Shown here: one piece after another, positions 38,056 to 47,283 of the stretch | How positions within the stretch are numbered: the stretch's first letter is position 1 | Layout: each line of letters starts with the position of its first letter | The notes under the pieces: model-generated | The model's input: only the letters and a program-made list of their open reading frames with translations | Told to the model about the DNA's origin: nothing | Databases searched by the model: none | NCBI RefSeq assembly: GCF_963677305.1 | Contig: NZ_OY781925.1 | Location: forward strand, 62,001 to 126,000 | Source of the DNA: an uncultured Holophaga sp. | Lineage (GTDB): Bacteria > Acidobacteriota > Holophagae > Holophagales > Holophagaceae | Reading direction: 5' to 3' | Length of the DNA: 64,000 bases | Translations under genes and position numbers: made by a program

Positions 38056-38722
38056 TCAAGCGGTATCCGTACCCAGGCGCCGTGAGGAGTAGGGCTGGCT
38101 TGTGGGGATCTGCCTCGAGCTTCTGGCGCAACCGCGACATGAGTACATCCACACTCCGCCAGGACCCTGACCCACCTTCGGGATTGAGGGCTTCGGCCAG
38201 CTGACTCCGGGTCCGCACCCTCCCGCGAGCCAAGACCAGCTCCCCCAGGAGGTCAAACTCCCCTCGGGTAAGGGCAATGACCCCTCCCCCGGCATCCAGG
38301 ACCAGGCGACGTTCCGCATCCAGCCGATAGGGACCAAAGACGCACAGCCCTGTCACTCTCTGGCCCCGGCATCGTCGCAGGATATTGCTGGCCCGCGCCA
38401 CCAACTCTCTGGGGTTACATGGCTTGACAACAAAATCGTCCAGCCCGGCCTCCAACCCCCTCAGCCGGTCCGTCTCACGGGCGGAGACCACGATCACTGG
38501 TAGGCCCCCCTGGGAGAGGCCCAAGGCCAGCTCAAGACCATCCCCATCCGGCAGGTTCAGGTCAACGACCGCCAGGTCCGGACGTCCGACGGCAAGCTGG
38601 GCCTGGGCCTCGGCCATACTCCCCGCCTCGAGAACGCCATAATCCGCCCGCCCCAGATAGGCAGCCAGAAGCTGACGCTGGGCCGGCTCGTCTTCCACCA
38701 GCAGCAACCACCCTGCAGTCAT
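38048..38722 (-). CDS. OmpR-family response regulator
   Basis: The 224-residue regulator has a receiver (LLLVEDEPAQ, acceptor Asp54 in VVDLNLPDGDG, Ser in VVSARE, Lys in FVVKPC) and a winged-helix output domain (ALTRGEFDLLGELVLARGRV, WRSVDVLMSRLRQKLEAD, APGYGYRL). I start at the ATG giving MTAGWLLLVEDE; in-frame sequence upstream to 38857 does not look like protein. The gene precedes and overlaps the hybrid kinase gene, so they form one two-component operon. Its targets may include the adjacent substrate-binding genes, but nothing in the sequence proves it. Confidence 0.92.
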   Translation of the reverse strand: MTAGWLLLVEDEPAQRQLLAAYLGRADYGVLEAGSMAEAQAQLAVGRPDLAVVDLNLPDGDGLELALGLSQGGLPVIVVSARETDRLRGLEAGLDDFVVKPCNPRELVARASNILRRCRGQRVTGLCVFGPYRLDAERRLVLDAGGGVIALTRGEFDLLGELVLARGRVRTRSQLAEALNPEGGSGSWRSVDVLMSRLRQKLEADPHKPALLLTAPGYGYRLNA

Positions 38723-38819
38723 GGTCGTCACCCCAGGAGATTTGGTTGGGGGCAAGGCTAGCACATTCCGCTGCCAGCCCTTGAGCGCCTTGCTGATTTT
38801 CCGCCCCTCGTGAATCAGA

Positions 38820-38852
38820 ACCGCCCGCAGCCTGGAAAGGCATGCGGGCGGT
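38820..38852 (-). terminator. Hairpin downstream of substrate-binding gene 1 (no T tract)
   Basis: ACCGCCCGCA pairs with TGCGGGCGGT, extended by GCC/GGC after a bulge, 21 bases beyond the stop of the minus-strand gene. No T run follows on the minus strand. Confidence 0.5.
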
Positions 38853-38872
38853 CCCACCGGATCTCTGGAGGA

Positions 38873-40213
38873 TCAGGGCATGGGGAACACAGCCTTGCCG
38901 GTGGTATGCCAGAAGCTGTGATCCGAGTACGTGATCTTCAGATCGTACTTCCCGGGGGTGCTGGTCTTGAACCACTGGGCGAAGGCGATGGGCACATGGC
39001 TGAAGTGGTTCTCATCGAACTTCACCCGATGGCGGATGCTCATCATGTCGGTGGTGGCCAGGGCCGCGTTGACCTTCTCGGGATCCAGGCTGCCAGCGCG
39101 GGTGATGGCATTGGCCAGCACCTGGACGCAGGCGTAGCCCGGGGAGATGGCGGGGTAGGCGGGCTGGCTCTTGGCCTTCTCCCAGCGCGCAGCCAGGGAC
39201 TGGCCGGTGGTGCCATTGATACCCTCGATGCCCTCGATCTTGGGATCCCACCAGATCTCGGTGCTCACGCCATCGGCCAGGTCACCGCCCCAGGCGGAGA
39301 CATCCTGGGGGAACATGGCGGCACGACCCAGGGCGACCATCTTGGGCTTGAAGCCCATGCCCTTGGCCTGCTTCCACATGGCGCCGAAGAAGGGCCCGGG
39401 GCAGTTGCCCCAGATGATCTCAACCCCTGCGTCCTGCCAGGACTTGATGATGGAGGAGAAGTCGGTGGTCTCCAGGGGTACCAGGCCCAGATTCTTGTTC
39501 AGGCCCACCACGGTGTAACCGAGCTTCTGGAGGGAGGGCCCGAAGAGGCTGTACCAGCCGCGTCCGTCGGGATCGTCGGAGCAGATGATGCCCATCTTCC
39601 TGTTGGTCTTGGGACCGAACTCGTCGAGCATGCCGGTCCAGGTGTTGAACACGGTGTAGCCGCGCTTGTCAGCCCGGGGATCACCGGCCTTCACAGGGGT
39701 GTTGATGGAGAAGCCGCCCACGGCCCAGGTGTACTGCCACTTGGTGGGGGACTCCTGCTTCATGCCATTCCAGGGCTCAAAGGGGCCCACGGAGCCCACA
39801 TAGGGCACCTTGTAGCGATCGGCCATGGAGGAGATGCCAGCCTGCATCGGCGGGGGGGCGTCACCGGCGGCGATGAAGTTGACATGATCCTGGAGGATCA
39901 GGCCCTCGGTGAGGCTGGCCACCTTGTTGGGGTCGCTCTCGTCATTGACGGTGACCAGTTTGATCTTCATCTTCTTGTCGCCGACCTGAATGCCACCGGC
40001 GTTGTTGAGGTCCTCGACCGCCGCCTGGACACCGAACTCGCCGCCCTGCCCGAAGGAGGCGTACATGCCGGTGGTGGGGTTGATGCTGCCCAGCACGATC
40101 ACATCGGCCTTCTTTTGGTCGCAGCCAGTGAGCGCAAACACCGCCGCGGCGGAGAGGGCCAGGGCCCCGGCGAAATAACGCCGGGCACTCCGCCCGACTT
40201 CAGTTCTCTGCAT
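38873..40213 (-). CDS. ABC-type branched-chain amino acid/amide substrate-binding lipoprotein, paralogue 1
   Basis: A 446-residue periplasmic binding protein of the LivK/UrtA-like (peripla_BP_6) type. Lipobox ALTGCDQK predicts lipidation. The mature start VIVLGSINPTTGMYASFGQG and EDLNNAGGIQVGDKKMKIKL are diagnostic for the ligand cleft family. No permease or ATPase gene adjoins it, so it is an orphan binding subunit that must use a distant transporter or serve a sensor. It is about 65 percent identical by eye to the next gene, a tandem duplication. Ligand (amino acid, urea, aromatic or amide) undetermined. Confidence 0.88.
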   Translation of the reverse strand: MQRTEVGRSARRYFAGALALSAAAVFALTGCDQKKADVIVLGSINPTTGMYASFGQGGEFGVQAAVEDLNNAGGIQVGDKKMKIKLVTVNDESDPNKVASLTEGLILQDHVNFIAAGDAPPPMQAGISSMADRYKVPYVGSVGPFEPWNGMKQESPTKWQYTWAVGGFSINTPVKAGDPRADKRGYTVFNTWTGMLDEFGPKTNRKMGIICSDDPDGRGWYSLFGPSLQKLGYTVVGLNKNLGLVPLETTDFSSIIKSWQDAGVEIIWGNCPGPFFGAMWKQAKGMGFKPKMVALGRAAMFPQDVSAWGGDLADGVSTEIWWDPKIEGIEGINGTTGQSLAARWEKAKSQPAYPAISPGYACVQVLANAITRAGSLDPEKVNAALATTDMMSIRHRVKFDENHFSHVPIAFAQWFKTSTPGKYDLKITYSDHSFWHTTGKAVFPMP

Positions 40214-40340
40214 GGAAACCTCCGTTTGGACGTATCTCCGACGGCCTGCCCTTGGCAGTCCGCGGATCTCGGGTTGGATCCTGAAGGATCCTGGACATCA
40301 GGAAATGACCCAGGAGCATTCAGTGGGGGTGAGGCATGTG

Positions 40341-40374
40341 GTACCGAGTTACGATACATGAGTACCATACGGCG
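40341..40374 (-). promoter_or_regulatory. Conserved upstream element of substrate-binding gene 1
   Basis: Read on the minus strand it contains CCGTATG, then GTACT-N2-TGTAT and GTAAC. The same blocks in the same order occur upstream of paralogue 2, in each case about 130 bases before the start codon. It probably includes the promoter or an operator shared by both genes. Confidence 0.5.
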
Positions 40375-40417
40375 ATAAAGAGGAAAGCCCCTTTTTTTTG
40401 GGAAAGCCGTACAGACC

Positions 40418-40454
40418 GATGCCCGCTTCCACTGAAAACGTGGAAGCGGGCATC
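40418..40454 (-). terminator. 15-bp hairpin downstream of substrate-binding gene 2
   Basis: GATGCCCGCTTCCAC pairs perfectly with GTGGAAGCGGGCATC around a seven-base loop, 14 bases past the stop codon. No T tract follows on the minus strand, so it may stabilise the mRNA end or limit read-through into paralogue 1. Confidence 0.6.
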
Positions 40455-40468
40455 TTATACAGTTTGAA

Positions 40469-41800
40469 TCAGGGCATGGGGAAGACGGGTTCACCGGTGG
40501 TGGGCCAGAAGTCATGGCGCGAATTCACGATCTTCAATTCCCACTTCTGGGGCTTGTCAGTCTTGAACCACTGCCCGAAGGCGATCGGCAGATGGGCGAA
40601 GTGGTTCTGGTCGAACTTCACCCGATTCCGGATGGTCACCAGGTCGGTGCTGGCCAGAGCGGCATTCACCTTCTGGGGGTCCAGGCTGCCCGCACGGCTG
40701 ATGGCGTCGGCCAGGACCTGCATGCAGGCGTACCCGGGGGAGATGGCGGGCATGTACGGGCGGCCGGTATCCTTCACCCAGCGCTCGGCCAGGGACTTCC
40801 CGGTGCGGCCAGCAATACCCTGGGTGCCGCCCATGGAGGGATCCCACCAGACCTCGGTGGAGACGCCCAGGGGCAGATCCCCGCCCCAGGCGTTGACATC
40901 GTCATAGAACATGGCACCGCGACCGATGGAGGTCATCTTGGGATGGAAACCCATGCCCTTGGCCTGCTTCCAGAAGGCCCCGAAGAAGGGGCCGGGGCAG
41001 TTGCCCCAGAGGATGTCGACCTTGGCGTCCTGCCAAGCCTTGATGATGGAGGAGAAGTCCGTGGTCTCGTTGGGGACCAAGCCCAGGTGCTGGTCCAGGC
41101 CCACCACGGTGTAACCCAGCTTCTGGAGGGAGGGTCCGAAGAGGGCGTACCACCCGCGGCCATCCGGGTCGTCGGCGCAGAGGATACCGATCTTCTTGTT
41201 CGTCTTGTCCCCGAACTTCTCCAGCATGCTGGTCCAAGTGCTGAAGATGGTGTACCCAGGCTTCCCGGCGCGGGGGTCCCCGGCTTCGATGGGCGTGTTG
41301 ATGGAGAAGCAGCCCACGGCCCAGGAATATTCCCACTTGGTGGGAGACTCGCTCTTCAGGCCCAGCCAGGGCTCCATGGGGCCCACGGAGGCCAGGAAGG
41401 GGACCTTGTAGCGATCCGCCATGGTGGAGACCCCGGCGTGCATGGGCGGAGTGTTGTCACCGGAGACCAGGAAGTTGACCTTGTCCTGGAGAATCAGCCC
41501 CTCGGTCAGGCTGGCCGTCTTGTTCTGATCACTCTCGTTGTTGACCGTGACCAGACGGATCTTCATCTTCTTGTCACCCACTTGGATGCCGCCGGAGTTG
41601 TTGATGTCCTCCACGGCGACCTTCACGCCGAACTCACCGCCCTGGCCAAAGGTGGCATAGGTCCCGGTGGTCGAGTTGATGGCGCCGATGACAATCTCGT
41701 TGGCGGGCTTCTTGTCACAACCGGCGAGTACCAGCAGAGCGGCCGCCGAGAGGGAGGCCACTCCGGACCACACGCTGCGCGTTAATATTTGTTTTTTCAT
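40469..41800 (-). CDS. ABC-type branched-chain amino acid/amide substrate-binding lipoprotein, paralogue 2
   Basis: A 443-residue lipoprotein (lipobox VLAGCDKK) of the same family and with long identical stretches to paralogue 1, such as GIQVGDKKMKI, DRYKVP, SIIK-WQDA and GNCPGPFFGA. The ATG is preceded by TTGGAG at good spacing. A hairpin and its own upstream element separate it from paralogue 1, so each gene seems to have its own transcript although they are adjacent and in tandem. Differences cluster around the cleft-lining loops, suggesting a related but distinct ligand. No transporter genes are nearby. Confidence 0.88.
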   Translation of the reverse strand: MKKQILTRSVWSGVASLSAAALLVLAGCDKKPANEIVIGAINSTTGTYATFGQGGEFGVKVAVEDINNSGGIQVGDKKMKIRLVTVNNESDQNKTASLTEGLILQDKVNFLVSGDNTPPMHAGVSTMADRYKVPFLASVGPMEPWLGLKSESPTKWEYSWAVGCFSINTPIEAGDPRAGKPGYTIFSTWTSMLEKFGDKTNKKIGILCADDPDGRGWYALFGPSLQKLGYTVVGLDQHLGLVPNETTDFSSIIKAWQDAKVDILWGNCPGPFFGAFWKQAKGMGFHPKMTSIGRGAMFYDDVNAWGGDLPLGVSTEVWWDPSMGGTQGIAGRTGKSLAERWVKDTGRPYMPAISPGYACMQVLADAISRAGSLDPQKVNAALASTDLVTIRNRVKFDQNHFAHLPIAFGQWFKTDKPQKWELKIVNSRHDFWPTTGEPVFPMP

Positions 41801-41820
41801 AATTGGACTCCAATAAACAC

Positions 41821-41853
41821 AAAAAGCCTGCCCCTGTCCTGACAGGGGGCCTT
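41821..41853 (-). terminator. Terminator-like hairpin in the 5' leader of substrate-binding gene 2
   Basis: On the minus strand CCCCTGTC pairs with GACAGGGG over a two-base loop, flanked by AAAG and CTTT, and TTTTT follows after GCAGGC-type spacing. It ends 20 bases before the start codon, downstream of the likely promoter, so it could attenuate the gene. Confidence 0.45.
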
Positions 41854-41936
41854 TGACGAGCTTGAGAAGAGGGCGCATCAGCCCATGGAAGGCCATCCAG
41901 GGCCCTCAGGAGCGGCATGCGAGCGTTTTGTCGAGT

Positions 41937-41969
41937 CCCGTTATGCAATACAGCAGTACCGACATACGG
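41937..41969 (-). promoter_or_regulatory. Conserved upstream element of substrate-binding gene 2
   Basis: Minus-strand order is CCGTATG, GTACT-N2-TGTAT, then ATAAC, matching the element before paralogue 1 except for a four-base insertion. It lies 137 bases before the ATG. Confidence 0.5.
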
Positions 41970-42176
41970 TTTCGTTGAAGCAACGATCCACCGTATCCCA
42001 GACCTGCAGCCAGCGTCAACACTCCAGCGAACACTTTTTTCAATACCCGCGTTTCTTGCATTTACATCGAATCACATGCACAACAGCCCCAGCTCAGAGC
42101 AGACTGCCACAGCAGGCCTCCAAGTCACCAACAGGACCCGGTCGCCAGCCACCCACCTGGATGCCTGGCAGGCCCC

Positions 42177-42629
42177 TCAGTCTCGGCTCAGCGTCCCAGG
42201 AATGGCCTGGATCGCGGTGGCGATGAGCGCCTGGAAAACCAGGCGGTCTGTCTCCGGCATCCCCTCCAGGATGCTCGCGGTCAGGCCCAGATGGGCCGCG
42301 TGATGCCTGTTGAAAGCCTCCCGTCCAGCCCCGGTCAGCTCGATGAGGTACGAGCGGCGATCCGCTTGGTTGGGCACTCTTTTGATTAATCCTTTATCTT
42401 CTAGACGATCCACTGCGACCGTCAAGGTCCCTGTGGTGACCCCGGTCATCTGCGCCAGGTCCTTCATCTGGATGGTGCCGGCATGACCCACGATCTCGAT
42501 CATGTGGTTCTGGGTGGTACTCAGTCCGCTGCCCCTGACCGCGGCAGCCTCCCAGGCCGACAGCCGCTCGTAGAATTCGACAATCAGGCGGGAGAGACCT
42601 TCACGCTGCTCTTCACTGTGTCTGTTCAT
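42177..42629 (-). CDS. MarR-family transcriptional regulator
   Basis: A 150-residue winged-helix regulator: LSTTQNHMIEIVGHAG, the recognition helices MKDLAQMTGVTTGTLTVAVDRLEDKGLIKR, and wing VPNQADRRSYLIELTGAG. I start at the ATG giving MNRHSEEQREGL; the upstream frame looks non-coding. It is divergent from the P1B-type ATPase gene, with 254 bases between them, and upstream of substrate-binding gene 2 on the same strand. Either could be its target. The ligand is unknown. Confidence 0.9.
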   Translation of the reverse strand: MNRHSEEQREGLSRLIVEFYERLSAWEAAAVRGSGLSTTQNHMIEIVGHAGTIQMKDLAQMTGVTTGTLTVAVDRLEDKGLIKRVPNQADRRSYLIELTGAGREAFNRHHAAHLGLTASILEGMPETDRLVFQALIATAIQAIPGTLSRD

Positions 42630-42883
42630 TGATGCCGTCCCGCCAGACCCTGAGTCCCCTTGCCCCTGCCATCCCCCTGCCCCTCCCGGCATCCCCGACA
42701 GGGCCCGGTCCATGAGGGCGGCCGATCCCGCAGAACCAAGTCTACCGCTATCCCCCAGGATAGGGCAGCGGCAGGCTGACAGAGGGGGAGACCTGTTTAT
42801 TTTGATCATCAAACTTCTTGAATTTCAAATTTAATAGAACTAGCCTCTACCCTAGCCCGGCCCCCTGCCGGCAGGAGTTGCAG

Positions 42884-44767
42884 ATGATCGGACGATTCAG
42901 TGACCTGCATGCCTACCGGGAGGTCTTCCGCTCCCGGGAGGTCCTGACCTGGCTGGGGGGAACCCTCCTCATCCCGGTGGGCTACCTCCTCCACGTCCTT
43001 CCCCTCCCGGACACCGTCCGGAGCCCTCTGGGCACGGTGCTCTTCCTCCTCGCCCTGGCCATCAACGGACTCCCCATCATCCTGGGTGCCCTCCGAGGCC
43101 TCCTGGCACGGGAGATCAATGTGGATGAGCTGGTCAGCATCGCCCTCATCGCATGCCTGGTTTCCGGCCATTACGCGGAAGGCGCCATGGTCTCGGCCAT
43201 CATGGTGCTGGGCTCCCTGGTCGAGGAGGCCGTGAGCAACAAGGCCCGGAAGGCCATCCGCAGTCTGGTGGACCTGACGCCCGAGACCGCGCTCCTGGAG
43301 ACGGAAGAGGGTGAATGCAGCGTACCGATCCAGGACATCCGCCCTGGGGACATCCTGATCCTGCGGGCAGGGGATACCGTCCCAGTGGACGGTACCCTGG
43401 TGGCTGGCGACGCTGATATTGACGAATCTTCCATTACAGGCGAGTCCATCCCCGTCGCCAAATCCACGGGCGCACAGGCCTTCGCAGGGACCCGATGCCT
43501 CGACGGCTTCATGCGGATACGCGCCGAACGGGTGGGCCCGGACTCCACCATGGGCCGCATCATCCGGATGGTGGAAGCGGCGGAGCAGCAGAAGACCCGC
43601 AGCGGCAAGATCGTGGACCGCTACGCAGCCTGGTTCACCCCGGCCATCCTGATCTGTGCGGGCCTGACCCTGCTCCTCACCCACGACCTGACCCGGGGGA
43701 TCACCGTCCTGATCGTCGGCTGCCCCTGCTCCTTCCTGCTCGCCAGCCCGGTCTCCACCGTCGCGGCCATCTCCAGGGCGGCCCGCTCCGGGATCCTGAT
43801 CCGGGGGGGGCAGCACCTGGAGAACCTGGCGGAGGCCTCGGGCTTCTTCTTCGACAAGACCGGCACCCTGACCCAGGGCCGACCCGAGGTGGTTGAGATC
43901 GAGGTGGCGGAAGGATTCACAGAGACCCAGCTGCTCCGCCTGGCAGCGGCGGTGGAGCGGGGAAGCCTGCACCCCTTGGGGCTGGCCATCGTCGCCAGGG
44001 CTTCTGCTCTGGGTATCGAGATCCCCCTGGGCCGGGAGATCCGCAATGAGATCGGCCGGGGGATCTCTGGCCGGGTCGGCTCCCGACAGGTGGAGGTCCT
44101 CACCAGCGAGCACGCTGGGGACCGGCCACTCACCCAAGTGGATGTCCGGGTGGATGGCCTGCACGCCGGCCGGCTCGCCTTCTTCGACGGTCCCCGGGCC
44201 CAGGCTGCCCAGACCATGCAGGAGCTGAGGCTTGAGGGCATCCGGGACCTGGTGATCCTCTCAGGAGACCGCCACCCCGTGGTCCAGAGGATGGCCGAGG
44301 AGATCGGGCTCACCCAGTTCCACGGGGGGCAGAAGCCCGAAGGGAAGCTGGCCCGGCTCAGGGCCTACACCCGGGGCATGACGGTCTATGTCGGGGACGG
44401 CATCAATGACGCGCCCGCGCTCAAAGAGGCCTCCACCGGCATCGCCATGGGCCTCCGGGGTGTCGACGTGGCTCTGGAGACAGCCGACGTGGTACTCATG
44501 AACGACCGCATCGACCAGCTCCCCTTCCTGGTGCGCCTGGGCCGGAGGATGGCCCGCACCATCCGGCGGGGGATCCTGCTCAGCCTCGCCATCAACCTCG
44601 CCGCCATCATCGCCAGCGCCTGCGGGATCCTCACCCCGGTCCTGGGCGCCATCACCCACAACATCGGGTCCATCCTGGTGGTCTCCCTGGCGGCCTCCCT
44701 CCGCTATGGTCGGGATCCCGGCTCCGGGCCCCTGGCGGCGAACCTTCAGGCGGCTGATCCCGCCTGA
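42884..44767 (+). CDS. P1B-type heavy-metal translocating ATPase
   Basis: A 627-residue metal-transport ATPase without an N-terminal metal-binding (HMA) domain. The motifs are present: ITGESIPVAKS, membrane metal site CPC (C280-P-C282 in VGCPCSFLLASP), phosphorylation site DKTGTLTQG (Asp324), the His-Pro pair in LHPLGLAIV and GDGINDAPAL. The residue after CPC is Ser and the last membrane region reads ITHNIGSILVVSLAASLRY, which does not clearly match the Cu, Zn/Cd/Pb or Co subtypes, so metal specificity is open. The ATG has GGCAGGAG upstream. Confidence 0.92.
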   Translation: MIGRFSDLHAYREVFRSREVLTWLGGTLLIPVGYLLHVLPLPDTVRSPLGTVLFLLALAINGLPIILGALRGLLAREINVDELVSIALIACLVSGHYAEGAMVSAIMVLGSLVEEAVSNKARKAIRSLVDLTPETALLETEEGECSVPIQDIRPGDILILRAGDTVPVDGTLVAGDADIDESSITGESIPVAKSTGAQAFAGTRCLDGFMRIRAERVGPDSTMGRIIRMVEAAEQQKTRSGKIVDRYAAWFTPAILICAGLTLLLTHDLTRGITVLIVGCPCSFLLASPVSTVAAISRAARSGILIRGGQHLENLAEASGFFFDKTGTLTQGRPEVVEIEVAEGFTETQLLRLAAAVERGSLHPLGLAIVARASALGIEIPLGREIRNEIGRGISGRVGSRQVEVLTSEHAGDRPLTQVDVRVDGLHAGRLAFFDGPRAQAAQTMQELRLEGIRDLVILSGDRHPVVQRMAEEIGLTQFHGGQKPEGKLARLRAYTRGMTVYVGDGINDAPALKEASTGIAMGLRGVDVALETADVVLMNDRIDQLPFLVRLGRRMARTIRRGILLSLAINLAAIIASACGILTPVLGAITHNIGSILVVSLAASLRYGRDPGSGPLAANLQAADPA

Positions 44768-44776
44768 GGCGCCCCT

Positions 44777-45802
44777 TCACTGTTCCAGGGTGGCCAGATC
44801 CCCGCTGAAGGCCTCACAGCACTCCCGCTGATGCTTCATGTGCTGCTGGGCGGCCTTGATGATCTCGACCCGCCGCTTGGCCCCCTCCAGAACCTCATCC
44901 ATGGCGGCGATGGCCGCCTGGGTGCGTTCATGCCCGAAGGACGCCGCCTCAGCCGCCCTGAGTACCTGGACACTCGACCCGACTGCGGTCTGCCGGAGCC
45001 CCTGGGCGATCTCTCCGATTTCGTTGCTGGAGACATTCACCCGCTCCGCCAGCTTGCGGACCTCCTCCGCCACGACCGAGAAGCCCCGCCCGGCTTCACC
45101 AGCACTGGCAGCCTCGATGGAGGCGTTCAGAGCCAGCAGATTGGTCTGGGTGGCGATGTCCTGGATGCTGGTGACGATGTTCCCGATGCGCTCGGACTGG
45201 GTCTTGAGCTCAGTGAAGACCTGGGCGATCTGCCCGCTGTAGGTGCAGAGTTCCTCCATGGCCTCCCGACTTCCGTGGACCGCCTGATAGGTGGCATCCA
45301 CATGCTTGGCGGAGGCCCTGGCCACCTCCCCGGCCTGCTGTTCATGGTTCAACAGCTCCGCCTGGGACTGCAGCATCTCATCCACCGTTCCCCGGAGCGC
45401 CCCGATCAACCGGGAGAGCGCCTCCTCCGGCCCCTCCTCACCCGCCTTGGTCTCCAGGACCCGCTCGGCCTCTTCGCAGGCCTCCCGGGACTCCCCACAG
45501 CGCCTCCGCAGATCGGAAAGCAGCCCGCCGATCCGGTGGAGAGGGGTACCCGGAGCTGCGGTATCCAGAAGCGCCTCCACCGCATCGCAGTCCCCTGAGC
45601 CCGCCAGGGCCCTGAGCTGGTCCCCAGTCGGTCCAGAGGTCCCATCGCCCCCTCTGCGGAGCAGATAGACCGTTCCAAGGCTTCCCACCAGCAGCAGCAG
45701 GAAGAGGACTGTGGCCAGAATGCCCTCGCAGGACAGAAGGCCCACCATCGCCAGAACGGCGGCCAGCACGGGCAGGACGGAGATGAGGTTCCGCAGCTTC
45801 AT
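44777..45802 (-). CDS. Chemoreceptor-like (MCP signalling-domain) protein, paralogue 1
   Basis: A 341-residue protein: two closely spaced membrane helices (residues 8-50) with almost no periplasmic loop, a cytoplasmic helical region with [19 protein letters not shown], then a methyl-accepting signalling domain including [20 protein letters not shown] and [17 protein letters not shown]. The tip hairpin ([16 protein letters not shown]) is intact, so it could couple to CheA/CheW, but the short C-terminal part lacks a long adaptation region. It may sense an internal or membrane signal. It ends the two-gene unit with its paralogue upstream, one base apart. Confidence 0.88.
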   Translation of the reverse strand: MKLRNLISVLPVLAAVLAMVGLLSCEGILATVLFLLLLVGSLGTVYLLRRGGDGTSGPTGDQLRALAGSGDCDAVEALLDTAAPGTPLHRIGGLLSDLRRRCGESREACEEAERVLETKAGEEGPEEALSRLIGALRGTVDEMLQSQAELLNHEQQAGEVARASAKHVDATYQAVHGSREAMEELCTYSGQIAQVFTELKTQSERIGNIVTSIQDIATQTNLLALNASIEAASAGEAGRGFSVVAEEVRKLAERVNVSSNEIGEIAQGLRQTAVGSSVQVLRAAEAASFGHERTQAAIAAMDEVLEGAKRRVEIIKAAQQHMKHQRECCEAFSGDLATLEQ

Positions 45803-45803
45803 C

Positions 45804-46865
45804 TCAGCCCACCAGCCTTTCCAGAGCGGCCAAGTCCTGACTCAGGGTCTCTGCCCCAAGCCGCTGGTGCTCGATGTGGGCATTGGAGGTGCGGATGTTG
45901 GCCGCCCGCCTCTTGCCCCCCTCCCTCACGGCGTCCATGGCAGCAAGGGCCTCCCGGGTCCGCTCCAATCCCTGCTGGGCGCTTCCTCCGGCCTCCTCCA
46001 CCCGTGCCCCGGCATCCACTGTGGTCCGGCGGACTTCCGCTGCGATCTCTCCGATCTCGTTGCTGGATTGACCGGCCCGCTCGGCCAGCTTCCGGACCTC
46101 GTCGGCCACCACCGCGAAGCCACGGCCGGCCTCCCGGGCGCGGGCCGCCTCGATCGCCGCATTCAAGGCCAGAAGGTTGGTCTGGCTCGCGATCTCCTGG
46201 ATGCTGACCACGATCCGACCGATCCGCTCGGACTGAGCCGTCAGCTCCGCGAAGACATGGGTGATCTCCCCGTTGTAACGGGCCAGCTCCTCCATGGCAC
46301 CCTGGGTTTCCTGGATCGCCTTGTAGGTGGCGTCGATCCGCTCGGCGGAGGCCCGGGCGATCTCCCCGGCACGGCCCTGGTGCTGCTGCAGCTCTCCATG
46401 GGAGTGGATCAGTTCGTCCACGCGACCCCGGGCGGCCGCAAGCGGGACTTCCTGCCCGGCCAGGAGCGGACCCGCCTCGCCCTGGAGCGCCAGGGACCGG
46501 AACTGCTTCTCCAACTCTGCCCTATGGGCCTCGGCCTCCCTGCCCAGCGCCTCGAACCTCAGAACCAGCTCCCCGAGGGCATGGAGGGGACCTCTGGGCC
46601 CAGCCTTCCGGAGCAGCGCCAGCACCCCGGAGTCATCGGTGGCGCCAGCCAACTCAGCGGCATCCCGGGTGGAGAGCCCCAGGGAGGACGACGCAGGGGA
46701 TCGCCAGGTCAGCAGGAGGCAGAGCAACAGCAAAAGTCCGCACAGGGAAAAGAGGATCGCCCCCCAGACTCCCGCACCCGAGGCGGCCCCGATCAGGGCC
46801 AGGATGAAGAGCCCGCCCAGCGCAGCCGATACGCCCCCCCTGCTCCTCGACATGTCCATAGCCAT
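45804..46865 (-). CDS. Chemoreceptor-like (MCP signalling-domain) protein, paralogue 2
   Basis: A 353-residue paralogue of the next gene with the same layout: two membrane helices (about 10-55; [20 protein letters not shown] then a Leu-rich helix), a linker and signalling domain with [20 protein letters not shown] and [19 protein letters not shown]. The ligand-binding domain is again missing. I start at the ATG at 46865, seven bases after AGAGG. The two genes arose by duplication and are co-transcribed. Confidence 0.88.
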   Translation of the reverse strand: MAMDMSRSRGGVSAALGGLFILALIGAASGAGVWGAILFSLCGLLLLLCLLLTWRSPASSSLGLSTRDAAELAGATDDSGVLALLRKAGPRGPLHALGELVLRFEALGREAEAHRAELEKQFRSLALQGEAGPLLAGQEVPLAAARGRVDELIHSHGELQQHQGRAGEIARASAERIDATYKAIQETQGAMEELARYNGEITHVFAELTAQSERIGRIVVSIQEIASQTNLLALNAAIEAARAREAGRGFAVVADEVRKLAERAGQSSNEIGEIAAEVRRTTVDAGARVEEAGGSAQQGLERTREALAAMDAVREGGKRRAANIRTSNAHIEHQRLGAETLSQDLAALERLVG

Positions 46866-47283
46866 ACCTCTACCTCTACGTGGACCGGAAAATCGAGATG
46901 CCCCGCGGTGTCCCAGCATACCCCAGCCGCCACTGGAGCCGGGTCCCCTGTTCATCGACCGGGCCGTCCAGCGGCTTGAATACGCTTATTCCCCCCCATT
47001 CAAGCACTTGTTCCAGGGACAGCCCTGGATTACCCATCTCAGAACGAATCCTCGTCAAGTTAAAAAATTCCAATATTTCAAGAATTGCAAGATTGGCGAC
47101 AATGTCCGGAACTCAGCATTGACAGTCTGACAAGCTCGGCCTAGCTTTTTTCCACAAGCCACCAGTTCAGTTCATGGGACCGACGATCTTTCGTTTTTTA
47201 CAACGAGCAGGTTGTCCCCCGTCCCCCAGTCAGACACCCCGGGCCTTCCAGGCGCCCAGGGTGAGCAGTATGCAGGGAGCATT
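46866..47283. other. AT-rich intergenic region between MCP-like and Crp/Fnr genes
   Basis: About 418 bases, clearly AT-richer from 47040 to 47170. It contains divergent control sequences, including a good promoter for the regulator gene; no supported gene. Confidence 0.6.
47119..47147 (+). promoter_or_regulatory. Promoter of the Crp/Fnr-type regulator gene
   Basis: TTGACA (47119-47124) and TAGCTT (47142-47147) are separated by exactly 17 bases, about 137 bases before the start codon. Confidence 0.5.

Larger units (their letters stand above)
41801..42176. other. Leader and spacer upstream of substrate-binding gene 2
   Basis: About 376 bases without a gene, AT-richer than the surroundings in 41940-42080. 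It holds a terminator-like hairpin in the leader, the element shared with paralogue 1, and the end of the MarR gene's transcript. I see no convincing small ORF. Confidence 0.6.
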
